Part shown: positions 1 to 13,635 of the stretch, piece after piece
How the letters are laid out: each line of letters begins with the position of its first letter
How positions within the stretch are numbered: the first letter of the stretch is position 1
DNA from: Amphiduros pacificus
Lineage: Eukaryota; Annelida; Polychaeta; Phyllodocida; Hesionidae
Reading direction: 5' to 3'
Length of the DNA: 64,000 nucleotides
NCBI GenBank assembly: GCA_949316495.1
Contig: OX439003.1
Coordinates: forward strand, 41,814,725-41,878,724
Program-made: the position numbers and the translations under genes
The notes under the pieces: model-generated
The model's database searches: none
Told to the model about the DNA's origin: nothing
The model's input: the letters and a program-made list of their open reading frames with translations, nothing else

Positions 1-1509
1 CTTTCTAGTGTAATCTGCACATGAAATATTTAGATATATGAACTAGTCTCAAATATGAACATATTTGATAAATGTCAGACTTATGTCAGAAATATAATTC
101 ATCCCAGGTTGATATTTATTTTTACGATGTTTTTATGCCTCCATCATAAGAGACGTGTTATTTTTAGGGTGGTTCTTTCTATTGATAGTCGTCCCTGACC
201 TTGAAGTGATGTGATCAGTGCCGATTGCCTCCCACTCCCAGACACAGAGGGCGCCAGGGGTCAGTGGACATCTCTCCCAGCAGATTGGATTTATGAGACA
301 AGCTTGGAAATTACTTTTCCCACATTAACTCTGTATGCATGTATTCAAGCCTGATAAAGCAATGTCTTGACCTCTGTGGGGACTTTTTTGAGGAAAAAGG
401 TCAATTTTCAAACATGCGTATTGTTGTCAGATAAAGGTACGGTGGTTGACTCTAGGGAAATGTTCAAGAAAGCATGCTATATGAACAAGAGGCTTCTAAA
501 CTGATGAAAAATTACTCTATGTACAGACAGGATGAAATGATTAAACATAAAAATCTAGTGTTGCATCGACACATATCGTTAATGGGGCATTGAGATTTTT
601 GCCAATAGAAAACATGACTCCCAAGGTCATGTCATCTGTCATGATCAACACTGTGAATGGAAGATAAATACTTATACATCATGTCACTGTGGACTATATT
701 TGGGAATCCTTATCTTGAACAATGATTTATCTACGTTTATGTATATAACAAATGTAAATTTTGCCTTTAACAGTAAATTCAGTTATTGCTTATATCATTC
801 TAGTTTCAACTGTGATTTGCATACCATAAATGGACATGTGAATCACAAATGATTTCTTCGTGGTGGTATATTTTTAGATGCCTGCTCTTAAGAATCGTTG
901 TTAAATAAACACATTTTTGTAATTATAATGTTATGCCAATACTATAACTTTATGCTAATAAGGTGCGATGATGTTCTCCGCGAAATGAAACCATCAGCGC
1001 ACGGTATGAAATAAATGATGTCCAACTGCAGGACACTACAACATCTGCAACATCTTCAAAAGCAACTTTTTGCAATGGTCAATGCCATTTTGATTGGCTG
1101 TTTGACTCCATGATGATTAAAGGATTATCAAAGACAGTTTAAGATTGGAGATTAGGCACGTTCCACGGTGTGATGTTGTTATTGTTAAAGATGCATAATT
1201 ATTGATCACGTGATTACTGATCACACAAGGGCCCCATCGGCGATGATCAAACAATAATAACTGTAAAATAATCACGCCACACGCGTCGTTGATGCATAGC
1301 CGTACTCAACAGACCTCAAAATAAACTTCCGAGGCCTTTTCATACTTTGGTCCGAATGCAATTTCGTGGGGCCTTGCACATTGCAGATTGCATTTGCTAA
1401 CGGTTTTGTACTGCAAGACCTTTGCTTGTCATCACATTGAGTTCACAAACAAACCATCCTGTTGTTATAAACCAACAAACTACTAATTCTTCATATTGCC
1501 TCTGCACGC
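1..1509. other. No gene supported
   Basis: AT-rich sequence with no open frame that has coding character on either strand. The only contrast is a GC-richer patch near 180-310, with an open minus frame containing several Cys and Trp residues. I could not place splice borders around it, so it is not called as an exon. Confidence 0.5.
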
Positions 1510-1695
1510 CAGTGGCGGATCCAGGAATGAACAAAATATAATGGTCATAACATGCTCTGTCCACACCAAACACTCAATTAAGCATTTTTCCTCTATTGCC
1601 TTATTTTCAGGGCTGTCCCCTTTTGCTTCCCAGTCCATTTTGGGAGAAAAATGGGGTTTGGTTTCTTCCCCCCACCACCAATCTTGATCCGCCAC
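1510..1695. mobile_element. Small TIR element (hAT-like MITE)
   Basis: The element starts CAGTGGCGGATCC and ends GATCCGCCA, so its ends are inverted copies of TGGCGGATC. It is about 186 bp, has no coding potential and is C-rich near its right end. A related fragment starting GTGGCGGATCCAG lies at 4560. The TIR type and size suggest a non-autonomous hAT-like element. A clear 8-bp target duplication was not seen, so the superfamily is an inference. Confidence 0.55.
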
Positions 1696-2899
1696 GACCA
1701 CACTCAACAATAAATACACCACCATACATTTCAGTATATATACACATATTGTTGCCACTGACATGGAGAATGGGTGTTTGTGGTTGAATGTATTTACTGT
1801 AGGTACAAGCCGGGTAATTCACTTTTGTGTTGAAGCCTCCCTTCAACTCTCTTACAATTGGTGGCAAAACACTCATTCATTTGACAACAAAACTTGCACC
1901 AGTCCTGGGAGCATAATGTTCTCTTGCCTTCACCTCATGCAATGCAGTCTTTGCACAGGATACATTTACAACATAATATGAATCCTTTACCTGAACAGAA
2001 CGTATAGAAATTTAAGATTGCCAACTTAGAGTCTTGAGAATTGTGCTGCTGGTAAAAAGAGTTGTTATTTTACAAATTCAACGCATAGATTGCAGGTTGT
2101 AAAGAAATAAAATTGCAATTTGTATGTCACACAAGGTATTAATTACATGATAAAATATTTAAGGCATATCACCCGCAGAGTAACTTCATTTGTTTTCATA
2201 TATTCATAAACAATCCACTGCGTGACCTTATATATGTTTTCATATTATATGGCATTGGTATATTTCCTAATATTTAATATACGCAAGGTATTAATTAGGT
2301 GACCTTTTTGAGTTTCTTTATATGCTAATATAATGTGTTAAGTAACTTCCTATGCTTCTTACAATTATATATATAAGACATCAAATAACCTTCTTATGCT
2401 TCTTAAAAATATATAAAAAAACATTAAGTGACCGTCTATACGTCTAGTGCTATACAATGCATTATGTGACCCCATCTTTTTATAATGAAGCCATTGATTG
2501 AACTCTTTTGTTTTCACACCTTTATATATAATGCATGCTGAAACCTTCACTATTTTCCTATGTCTGTATACAAGGTATTGGTGACCTTTGTTCCCTTTGA
2601 GTGACCTCATATTTGTATATAAGATGTAATATGCTGACCCATTGCCAACTATTGCAACTATTAGACACATAAAACTCGCCAACAAATGTGGAAAGACTAT
2701 GTCTCGTCAGAAAAATAGAGGCATTCCAATATACATTTTCTTCTTACCTAATATGCACTCTTCCAAATATACATTTGATGAAATCATATATCACATTAAA
2801 ATACTATTACTCATATTCAAATATATGTGTCTAATCATGATGACAAATGGGTGTTAATACGATGATATTGGAACCCTATGATCAGTCATGCCCATGTTC
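1696..2899. other. No gene supported; AT-rich spacer
   Basis: Low-complexity AT-rich DNA with loosely repeated phrases such as 'ttatatgctaat' and 'gtgacctt' between 2150 and 2640. No exon-like segment was seen. Confidence 0.5.
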
Positions 2900-3825
2900 T
2901 TAAAATCAGTTAGATGTCTATAACACAGGCTAAAAGGGCAATGCATGCCCATACCCATATCACAGAGGATGCTAAGACATCTTATGCCTAACCCTAACAT
3001 ACAGGATGTCAAGGTAACTTATGTCTAGGCCTGATATACAGGATGCTAAGACATCTTATGCCTAACCTTAACATATGGGATGTTGAGGTAACTTATGTCT
3101 AGGTCTGATATACAAGATGCTAAGACATCTTGTGCTTAACCCTAACATACAGGATGTCAAAGTAACTTATGTCTGGGCCTGATATACAGGATGTTAAGAC
3201 ATCGTATGCCTAACCCTAACATACAGGATATCTATGTAACTTATGTCTAGATATACAAGATATACAAGATACTGATGTCTTGGTTTTCTCAGGGTAACTT
3301 GTGATTACGCCTGCTTTACAGGATATTAAGATAAATTATGTCTCGGCCTAGCATAATGGATGTTAGATCAACTAATGCCTAACGTGCACGATGTCAAGGT
3401 AACTCATGTCTAGGCATAACGTGCAAGATGTCAAGGTAACTTATGTCTAGGCTTGACGTGCAAGATGTCAAGGTAATTTATGTGTAGGCCTAACTTGCAA
3501 GATGTCAAGGTAACTTATGTCTAGGCCTGACGTGCAAGATGTCAAGGTACCTTATGTCTAGGTCTAACTTGCAAAATGTCCAGGTAACTTATGTCTAGGC
3601 CTGACGTGCAAGATGTCAAGGTAACTTATGTCTAGGCCTAACTTGCAAGATGTCAAGGTAACTTATGTCTAGGCCTGACGTGCAAGATGTCAAGGTAACT
3701 TATGTCTAGGCCTGACGAGCAAGATGCCAAGGTAACTTATATCTAGGCTAACGTGCAAGATGACAAGGTAACTTATGTCCAGGCCTGACGTGCAAGATGT
3801 CAAAGTAACTTATATATTGGCCTAC
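2900..3825. repeat. 37-bp minisatellite (about 24 units)
   Basis: The repeated phrase is 'gtgcaagatgtcaaggtaac' followed by 'ttatgtctaggcctgac', giving a 37-bp period. Left of about 3250 the units alternate between two variants ('ggatgctaagacatctt' and 'ggatgtcaaggtaactt'), making a 74-bp higher-order unit. Right of about 3400 the array is homogenised to the second variant. It lies outside any recognised gene. Confidence 0.9.
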
Positions 3826-4559
3826 ATTGAAGAACGTTACCTTCTCATTTGCTTGTATTTTTAATACAGTATTTGATATTATTGCTTCACCTATCTGAAT
3901 AGAAACACAATTTCACTTCCTGTTCATCTTAAACATATTGTAGCAGTGTTAAGAAGGGCCCTTGGCGAGTGAGCACGAATACAAGACCAGACAGCATGTG
4001 AAATATAGTGCAATACGAGGCTGACCTGATATCTTTATGCTGTTTTGACATTTCAGCATGTTCGTGTATTATGCAAGCAAGCATGTTATATAAAGGGAAT
4101 GACAGAACATGTGGAGGGTTATGGCACTGGGGTATGATGTAAGTTTTAGTTACAACTATATTTTTAAACGGTGAAGATGACCAGGGCATGGGAAGAATGA
4201 ACGATAGCATAAAGAAAGTACTTGTAGACTGATATTATCTTTTAGATGTTCATCATCCATCCTGTATGTGTTAATCTCTGATAATTCAACTGGTATGCAA
4301 TATAATATAATTTTATCATACCATGTCGTTTGTGTTTACCCTTTAGATCTGCATGATACAGTATTTGATATAAAAGCAAATATCTGCATGTTTGAAAATG
4401 CTAGTGGAGATTTATAAATACAGATGAGAAGAATTTTATATAATGGATTATTAAAGAGAACCCCGTTTTGTCTAGTTAATTTGAGTGTCCCTCTGAAATA
4501 TAGAAGATTGATTGTTATAGCTTGATGATGAATTGCGACTGTTGATTTTAATGGAATTT
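3826..4559. other. No gene supported
   Basis: AT-rich spacer. The minus open frame at 3929-4210 shows no domain and no splice context, and is treated as chance. Confidence 0.45.
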
Positions 4560-4692
4560 AGTGGCGGATCCAGAATATTTGCTATGGGGTACCTAAAACA
4601 TTCCTTCATTGGCTTGATCAAGACATCTGCCTGTATGTCTAGTAGCATAACCCCAACACCCCAAACCCCCCATCCCCCTGATCTGCTTATGG
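4560..4692. mobile_element. Fragment related to the 1510 TIR element
   Basis: It opens GTGGCGGATCCAG, matching the left end of the element at 1510, and closes with a C-rich stretch and a degenerate GATCTGC. It is probably a decayed member of the same non-autonomous DNA transposon family. Confidence 0.4.
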
Positions 4693-5085
4693 TGTTCATA
4701 GCAAATATCTGCTTAGACACCAAGAATGGAACACTACAGTATTAGTGAACGTAGAACTCTGTTAGGAAAGCATATTATATTACCTTCATTATAAAGGAAG
4801 ACACAGACAATTAAGAGTTCATTTAATTTCTGTGATTAATTTGCTTGAAATACGTATACATTGCAGGACGTAGCCATTCTTTTTGCTACTGATAATCTTT
4901 ATATCAGTAGCTATGATCCGCTCAAAGCAGCTTAAAGCACCCACAAGCACTTTGAGTTTCTCAATAAAACACACTTCGATACTTCCTGTTATGCTTTGTC
5001 TATCAAATTTAAAATAAGGTCTGAGATATAATGACTTGTAACTGAATTGTGTATATGAAATGTATTTCTTTCAAATTTGTTTTTT

Positions 5086-5223
<138 letters not shown>

Positions 5224-5260
5224 CAAGCAGCTTTACATGTTTGGAGTATGAGTAACTCAC

Positions 5261-5440
5261 CCTGGTTCTGTAGCCGGAGCTTTCTCGGAGGCATTGCAGC
5301 AGCTTTGCCTTCAGGTAATCGATGGTGTTCCGCAGGACTTCCTTCTCTATTGCCCTCCTCGCGTGGTCCGTGTCTGCCTGGGCGGACCGGTGCAGGCCGC
5401 AGAACAGGCAGACTGCCACCAGATAGCTCAACACATGCAT
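5261..5440 (-). CDS. First coding exon of an unrecognised secreted protein (partial gene)
   Basis: The exon encodes 60 residues from an ATG at 5440. It begins [20 protein letters not shown], a short n-region, a hydrophobic core and a small-residue cleavage site near SAQA, so a signal peptide is likely. The rest is charged and probably helical, with one Cys ([10 protein letters not shown]) and a terminal GYRTR. The exon ends AGG|GTGAGT, a good donor in phase 0, and then enters an intron with the (TA)n tract. It is GC-richer than its flanks, as coding exons here are. No downstream exon was identified to the left, so the rest may lie outside the window. I do not recognise the family. A small secreted protein or peptide precursor fits what is visible, but that is an inference. 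Confidence 0.6.
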
Positions 5441-6404
5441 TGTCAAGGCAAAAAAAACAACACTCACAGCATTCAATATCTCAATTTCAAAAACCGGACT
5501 CAAGTTTGTGAAGCTTGTATATTGAGGTGTGATGTTTACGGGGTGAAAATCAATAAGTTGATGCGGTGTAAGGAAATTCACCCAATAGGTTTTGGACACC
5601 AGTCGAAAGTCATTTATCTGTAGATGTTCCTGTGTAGGATGCAAGAATGAAAATGTAATATTGTGTGTGTCTCGTAGCGCAGGTTTTATAAGATTATATT
5701 ACATCCGTGCTCTCAGGTTGACCAAGTGCGGAGAGCAACTAATGTGTACTTCTTATTGCAGTTGCAGGAAGCAGTGGCAATAAATTTTATTAATATAATC
5801 CCTGTAACGTGTATTTCCTTTGGTAATTACTAGATATCACTCCGCACAATTGTCAGCGAGCATCCTGTGTGTTTTGTGGACAGAGGTAAACGAAAACTAG
5901 ACGGCAAAGATATCTGGAAGCATGATCTATTATACCCCAAAATTGTCAGTCTCGTGAGTGCATGTTGTCGGTGTAGGTTGGGAAGAGATAGGGGTTTATA
6001 GTTACATCCGGTGAGACCATGCGTGAACTATGTCCATCCGCCGCAACCGCACATCACTAGGTGCGCATTTTCGTCGCTTCCTTTTCAGTTGACTACCTTC
6101 CCTTGTCTTCTCTGGTGGAGTGCCTCTGACCACATTAATTTTAATGATGAACACCGGCGCTTTGTGGTTTTGCTTTTCGCTTTAAGATAAGTGTAATTGG
6201 TACTTCGTCTTCCTGAGTTTGTCCTATGCTTCTCATGACAACACACACATTTCTATCTATAAAGTTTGTCTTCGCTTGATCTTCTTATATGCCAAACGGC
6301 GGTTAGTGCAAAATATGACAACACAAAGTCTTCAAGTGATCACTCGAACCAAAGCCAAGTGTATGCTGTCTTATTAATACAACTTGCCTGGGAAGGCGTA
6401 TAAT

Positions 6405-6545
6405 CACGTGACCACCCACGTGGGAGGAGGGACGCAGACGATTGACCATCAGTCGGGAGGGAGAACTGCTTTTACCCCACGTGGTGGCCAAGCTGCTGCA
6501 GCAACTTGTTTATATAAGACAGTCCGCGAGTGTGTGGACACGAAT
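6405..6545 (+). promoter_or_regulatory. Promoter-like block with E-boxes and TATA box
   Basis: Three CACGTG E-box cores (near 6404, 6418 and 6478) precede TATATAAG at about 6512. The region stands out as GC-rich in AT-rich DNA. A pol II start would be expected near 6540. No clear coding exon follows; a short non-coding first exon is possible. The nearby minus-strand exon at 5261-5440 is oriented away, so a divergent promoter is also possible. The call rests on motifs only. Confidence 0.35.
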
Positions 6546-8811
6546 CCTTTCTCCTTATCATCGTGCCACGAGTACTGGCATCACTAGCGCTGGCATAAAT
6601 ATATATACAATACTGCGTCGTTACTTGTGTGACAACATGTAAAGGTTCTGCATGAGGTATATGGATAAATTATCCATAGCTCATCATGCCCAATTTATTC
6701 CCTGAGATTTCAACATCTGGCAAAGCTGCCTGATTTCAATTTGTCCATATATGTTTAATTCATTAATGAACGGTGTTTGCTGTACAGATTCATATTATCC
6801 AGGCTGCACTGAGAAGATATGATTACATCATTTGTAGGAGAAAATACCATCGGTATTAAGAAGGTCACTTTTTCAGAACATTAGAAAATTTAAAGCAAAA
6901 CTGACCATACTAAAAGTTAAATTAGTAAATAGTGACCATAATATTAAGTTAAAAATCATTACATTTACAACTTAAGATTACCAAACAATATTGAAATTCA
7001 TTTTAATCTTCTATACACTATATAACTATATAACACCTAATAATATTAAAAAACCTTAGAATAATTATTAAATGACACACTAGTTCCCGTTTGTTCATTG
7101 GTCAGAGGCTTTTTATGTATATGTCATCATCGCATTGCATTTTGTGCATCAGAATGAAACCGCTCTAACACATCTTGTCTTGCAATGAGGCGAACTGTCA
7201 AGGGTTTATGTTAGTAGCAAGTGTAGTAAGTGTACATCATAAAATACAGGACTCTATCGAAGATAACATTATATAAACAAGCTAATAGACACAAACATGG
7301 GGGTCCTCTATGTACATCTGGCCAACCATTAATATCACATCAACTCTTGCAACAGACACACTAATATTCATCAAAGTCCATTTGCATCAACCCAACTCCC
7401 CCCGCCCTTACTATGAGCCTATGATGAAAAATGATATTTCAGCCAAGTAATATCTCATCTTAAAGGGTGAAAACACCTGTCTCTTATGACAAGCTAAGGT
7501 ATCATTAAAGCTCCTATACCACACTCGATGACTTTACAAGTGACCTGATAAATATGTTGCTAGTATAACTGGCAGGCCACACACCAGCATGAATGCTCCC
7601 TGACAATCAGGCCAGAGTAACATCAACATGGAGGAATCCGCCTATATATTGTGTATTGCAGCAGTGTCACTATTTACTGATATCTCTTGTTATGATAAAA
7701 ACATGAAGATACTGCTGCTTTCTCTATGTGTGTATATATATATATGTATTCAACACACACCTTAAGTGCTGCCAGCTGCTCCAGCCAACCATGACATCAT
7801 ATATACATGAGATTCACTGATACACTTTCATCAAGTCATTCACTCCTGTACTCTTTACAAATATTGGAAGGTATACGTAGTTCTCACCAAAATAATTCAT
7901 TATTGCATTCAATTTTGTTCGGAATTTTTTATTTCATTTTTTTCATGTCACAACATCTAACTGTCAATCATTCAAAATATGACTAAGATAACAGATTTAA
8001 TTCAAAGATATTGTTATAATACGTCATCTTTTTGGGGTCTGGGACAATTCTGTGATTTTTCCTGTATTTCTGCCATATTATTTTGTTTTTGTTGATCACA
8101 TCATATTCGTTAACTAAAACCAACAACTATTTGCCAGACATTTTCCCTCCTCCCAGAGTAGACTGTTATTTCTGCTCTCGTGCTGCACAAAAACAAAAGC
8201 TGTTAAAAAAATACCTGAAGCTACATGAACTCGGCAATGCGGTTAACAGGGCCGGAAGTAGCTTACGGACAGAAGGCTTTTACTATTGACAGGTTCTGCA
8301 CGCAGTCCATAAGGCCCTAATAGACCTCCATTATGACAATAATAATTTTGCGCAGGTTATGTCTGTGTGGTCATTGGTGCAGCCTCTGGTTACGTAAAAG
8401 CAGCTGAGGGCTGCCCGGAAATAAACACAGCGCATGCGTAGATAATGTGGACCTTAATTAGGCTGAGGCATAAGCGGAATTACACCTCAAAGCTATAATT
8501 GGCCTCTCAGCTCAGACTCGAGCATATATTCCTGAAAATGTGGTTAAAGGTTCATAGTGAGGTCATATCTTATGAGAATGATCAGATTTTACTGTCAGAG
8601 ACCATCCAGCAGTTGATGATCACTGGTCATGATGAATAATAGGATGAGTCACATACACATTTTCTCACAAATGATTTGTTCTCTGAATACATTGACTAAA
8701 GGTGTGATTTTCTCATCTCGATGGTACTATCTGTTGCACTTTTAGTCTAAATTCTGACACTTCAAATTCAGATTGATTAAAAGTGAATTAAAAGTGAAAA
8801 GGTCAACCCTG
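6546..8811. other. No gene supported
   Basis: AT-rich spacer with a short (TA) run near 7735. A mildly GC-richer stretch at 8140-8560 has an open plus frame at 8083-8289 but no domain. No repeat array was seen. Confidence 0.4.
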
Positions 8812-8884
8812 ATTCGTGATATGAACTCGTAACATTGACATTGTAAGGTGAATTCTCTGCTCTACCCACGAGATCACAATAGAT
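8812..8884 (-). repeat. tRNA-derived SINE-like sequence
   Basis: On the minus strand the sequence reads like a degenerate tRNA gene. 'GATCTCGTGGGTAGAGC' resembles the A box with its flanking arm. 'ACGAGTTCATATC' resembles the B box about 40 bases further on. The cloverleaf is not intact, so it is more likely a SINE head than a functional tRNA. Confidence 0.4.
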
Positions 8885-9139
8885 TTTGATTTCGGAGAGG
8901 ATCACTAAAAAGTTTCTTTCCTGTTTAAAACATGTACAAAAGGGTCTCTTAGATCTAAAATGTAGGCTAAGGCCTTGATTAATTGTAGAAACTGAGTGAG
9001 CAACATATGCAAGGTACTTTACATACCGTAGAGTAACAAACTACCTCAAACACGAGTATGTCTTGTATGTGCGGACAGGGAGTCCACACAATTAGCATAC
9101 AATTTATCATACATTAAGTACACAGCCATTCAGCTGGTG

Positions 9140-9930
9140 GTCTATTGCAAAAACACATGCTCAAAAGATCGACCATTAAAGCATTCATGAAATCACAGAG
9201 GTCACAGGCAATTTCACAGAGGTTCGGGTAATTCTTAAATGATATGTGGCCACGAAACTGTGATACAAGCAAGCTATTTCACTGAAATCAACCAAATACA
9301 CTGACCAAGTACTTGCTGTATTCTTGTAACCACCAGGTGGCCACGTGTATACCAGCACGTCACCTCTTTTGTAGTCTGTCAGGGTGTTAGGCCTTTGTTG
9401 GTCAGCTTAACAAAGTTTGTTGACAAAATGTTTAATGGATGATTTGAACTTGAGAAGAAGACTCATCCACTTTCAAATGGCGCAGAAATCTTTGTAGGCA
9501 ATAAAATTTGATTTTGGGATATAAAGGTTTATCTTATGCAATAAAAAGTGCTTGAGAACCTCATTTCATAAATACTTTTCATATTTCAAACATTTTAAAG
9601 TGAGCACATGATAATTATGACCAAACATAACATATGTTACACATTGCATTTAGCTCCAAATTGTAATCTCGATTCTCATTGGCTAATATTTGGCATGCTA
9701 TTGACAATGGCAGACTCCCTGACAACTTAGAATAAAGAAATCGTAACAAAGTGGAAATGATCTTGAACCAAATGGAAAACAGACAGAATTGGTCCTCTGA
9801 AAATGCAACATCTTCCATGCTTATTATTGATAAGAACTCCGACTAGTGGTCTCAGAGGAGAAGATCAAAGTTGACGGAAAGAATGACAGAACCCCCCCCC
9901 CCCCCTCCATCACTGCAGCTACATGATACA
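9140..9930 (+). repeat. Dispersed repeat family R1, copy 1
   Basis: It shares ordered phrases with segments near 25560-26085, 47780-48080 and, inverted, 40470-40745. Shared marks include 'gcattcatgaaatc', 'cagcttaacaaagtttgttgacaaa', a cagaaattt motif, and (9600-9900) 'ttattgataagaactc' with 'cagagg/agaagatcaaa'. The 10200-10380 stretch also resembles 41690-41860, so the family unit may exceed 1 kb. No coding frame or clear TIR was found. It is probably an old non-autonomous transposon. Confidence 0.6.
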
Positions 9931-12900
9931 CATAGATAGCTACAACTAGAATTACTTCCTCCAATCCCGCAATAAATAAAGTTTGCCATTGCTCTCAAAA
10001 CGAGAGTAAGGATGGGCATATAATGTGAAACTCACTCATACAGTCAGTTCTGGTTAAAACTTGCAGAGCCTGGTACAAACAAATTGAATATAAAACTGAT
10101 CTGCCACGACTTTGTTCTTGTGGAATGCTTACAAGCTTATTCACATATGTTTACTGACAAAATTAATCCAAATGAGGGACTCTTCCCATGGAACTGATTC
10201 TCACAGCTCAAGTGGACCATACTGCCACCTGGTGTGTTAAAATCTGTCACACATAAGTGAACGTTGTAGACATGTGATATGGCCCACAGTAGCAATAAAT
10301 GCTGATTAACATGTCATTTTATTTCAATCAGTTTAATTCAGCCATTCCGTACTGTCGTACTATTCTTTTCATGACTTGATCTGATTTCACGTACAAGTGA
10401 ACTTTAAAATATTTCAGAGACAATGCAGTTAAATTCAATTTCTTTTGTCGGAAAAAATACTTTTTATTGAACAAAAATATTTCACGACCTACATATTCGG
10501 TGATAAATATCTATGCATCTCAGTTTTAATTTCATTTTACAGTTCAAGCAACCTTATTGGCATTCAGGGGAAGTCAGAGCGGCATCTGTTGAAAGCACTG
10601 TAACTACCATTGTATAGGTTAGTGTATAGAACACACAGAGACGGGCTTTGAACTCTCTGGCAACCTGAATAACAATATGAAAATTGGCCTATATTTTACT
10701 TGGCTCAATGTTGGTCTCTTTTCAGACCAACTTACCCGAAGTTTATGCTTTATGTTTTTTATTGTATGACATCATAATTTTGTATGTGAATACATATTAC
10801 ATTTACATTTTTACTGTTTTTACAGCTTGGCTAGCACTTTATCAATTGATATTGCCTCATCCATACTTTTATTCGCCCCGAAATAACATTGATATCTACA
10901 TACTCTGTGGTACATTCTGGTGCATCTTGAGACAAGAAATATGGAACATGAGCCTTTCTGAATGGCATCTACATAACTTTTGCAGACGAGAAAATGTTTA
11001 CATAACAGAACAGTAAATTATTAAATGAGCAAAAGAGTTTTTGTACAGAGTTCAATGTACACTCAAACTACTCGAAAATTGCATGGTCACAATTCTAATT
11101 CACAATTAATTAGGCAATGTTGACAGATGATCATTATTACAATCGAGCACAAAATGATTATTAGAGCAAAACATAATTAGTTAAATTGTCTTTTGTATAC
11201 ATGTAATCTACGTGAATTTTGGACCATTTAGACACACTTCTCTTGACAAAAAGATATGGCAACCATGAGTAGTACAAATAACTTCGAAAAAAGATATCTT
11301 TGCTTTATAATAATACTAATCATAGAATCAGAAAGGTGGAAGTATTCCGCTTCTTTTGGTACATTTCATTACGTTTCAGCCACATTAAAAAAAGTCATCA
11401 AATTGGACATGTTTTGATCAAGATAGATCTCCAAAAGTCCAGATGGCAGCACTGCATCTTCATGACAAGGAGAGGACTTCCGGTTTGTGTACCAGGTGAA
11501 GATTGTTTTTTGTTTATTTCTGTCGACGAAGTGCATGAGCCATATTTTGATGAAAAATGGCTTGTAGGGCTTGTATTTAGCACAGAATGATCCATTCATA
11601 TTGGAGACACCCCAAGGGTAGAAACTGTTTGTTGGCGATCGTATTGATTACTTCAACATTGGTATTAACAGCTTGAAGAACCCATCACACAAAACGTCAC
11701 TTTTAATGTGGGGACATGGAAAAAGCTTATTGAATGGTACTCAAATGTCTCTTACATTTGCAAATAATATTTATCACGTTTGATGAATATATACATTGTG
11801 TACACACAGGAAAAGATCCATGTGAAAACAAAACTATTTAATTTTACAGCATATCACCTGCAAAAGCATATCATCTGCAAAATGGATGTGTTTTCTGTTT
11901 TATTTTGTGGTTTGTGAATGATGATACATCACTTTGCTTGTTAATTTACAGGCATCAATTAACGCTGAGAGTCATTGAACTTATTAAGACATCGTTAAGT
12001 CGTCAGCAACATTGCATAGACACAAATTATTCATCTTGTTTTGAAGGTTGACTATATAGATGAGTTAGATAGGATGATGAAGTATCTACTTATCCCAGAT
12101 CCAACACAGCTCTCAGCACTTCAATGAACTCTATAATGGGCGTATTGCTTCGGTTATTGGGCTTGTGTTTGTCTGATATGAATTAGGCTAAATCAAATGT
12201 TCTCCCTGGTCAGAATTGTTTGGAAAGTATATTAACTTTTTTGTCATTTCTAATTTTTAAAGAGACTACTGATGCAAATCTATATTTGAATTACTCATAA
12301 AATCAAAAGACAATTTTTATATGGATTAGCATTCTTCATCATTCATTTTTAATATCAATCTTACAGTATGTAGCATATGATCTGGCTTTGAATACATTAT
12401 CATCACTGGAAATGAGCATCATAGTTTAAAATGTTGATATGCAGGGTTGTGTCATATATCTGAAATGTATGAATGCATTTCTCAATGGTGGGTGAAATAA
12501 TATCTTCCCTGTATTAACGAGACCGAGTTACCACAAAATGCTGTGGATTTGAAGCACACAAAACTTGCAGGTGATTTGACAAAACAATTGCTGACAAGAA
12601 ATATATCATAAAATTGATTGGTTTAAAACACAGATTTCATTCAATGATTATTAATATTCTAATTTAGGAGATGAATCACATGTATCACATCACATGATAA
12701 TCACAGAACTGTTTGCATAAAATTATTCTTAAAATATAAAAATAGGAAATTAAGAGCCAAGTGTATTTTGAAATGCTTTTCCGACAAGCCTATGAGCGCA
12801 TCTTTAGCAAGAATTTACTGCTCACTTATTGAGTGCTGCTTGGAGAGGAAAGTAAATGTCGGCAAGGTAATATTTCTCCACAATACTAACCCAGGATCCT

Positions 12901-13145
12901 CGGTACAAACCCATTTATTAGGAACCCTGGCATAACCTGTGGATTGTTATGTCAATGACCTGCACCATGACAATTCAGTGAGACAGCACTAAATCTGCTC
13001 CATGTCCATGTATAACTGGAATAAAGTTGGAAGTGGTGTCAAACCCCACACAAGCAAACTCGTGTCGGTCCTAATTATGATCCCAATTTATAATCCCTGT
13101 ATTTTTAAATATATAACATGGCTTTACCCCAAAAATCTTTAAATA
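9931..13145. other. No gene supported
   Basis: AT-rich spacer. The plus open frame at 10684-11016 is hydrophobic with low-complexity composition and has no promoter or splice context. The frames at 11300-11600 overlap on both strands and show no domain. Neither is called. Confidence 0.45.
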
Positions 13146-13245
13146 CCCACTTCTACAGTTGGTAAAGCGTGGGAGCTGTGCCTTTATTGGTTATAAAAGT
13201 GGATGACGGGAAGTGGTGGGTTCAAATCCCATTGCCAGCAATGTT
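13146..13245 (+). repeat. tRNA-derived SINE-like sequence
   Basis: 'TCTACAGTTGGTAAAGCGT' resembles a tRNA A-box region, and 'GGGTTCAAATCCCA' is a good B box with T-arm symmetry about 65 bases downstream. The spacing and the unpaired acceptor ends argue for a SINE or tRNA fossil, not a working tRNA. Confidence 0.45.
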
Positions 13246-13635
13246 ACTTTCACACTGGTTAAAAGGCTTGAATCCACCTGATATGGCTATAGTTGCTGAA
13301 AGGGTGTGTAAAAACACAATTTTCATTTCTTTAAATACTACCCATATGTCAACAAAATTCCAATGATAATAATCCCCTCAATATATCTATAATCTCCAGA
13401 CCATATTAACCATGACCATTACTGCCGTGTTCAGAAGGAAGACAAGAATGCGATGGGTATTGTTTTTGACGTCGCAAAAAGTTGCATTCGTAACACAATA
13501 TGCAAGGATGACATACTCATATCGTGATCCTCACCGATAAGAACCTCAAGAGACAAATATTACTGCTCTCAGTATAGTTTTTGCCTGAGTATAAATAGCT
13601 CAAGAATCTACTTTAAGCAGTTTGCTACAAACATA

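Noticed and set aside
10684-11016. 110-codon hydrophobic plus frame
   Set aside because: The T-rich sequence yields hydrophobic residues by chance, and no splice context or motif was found.
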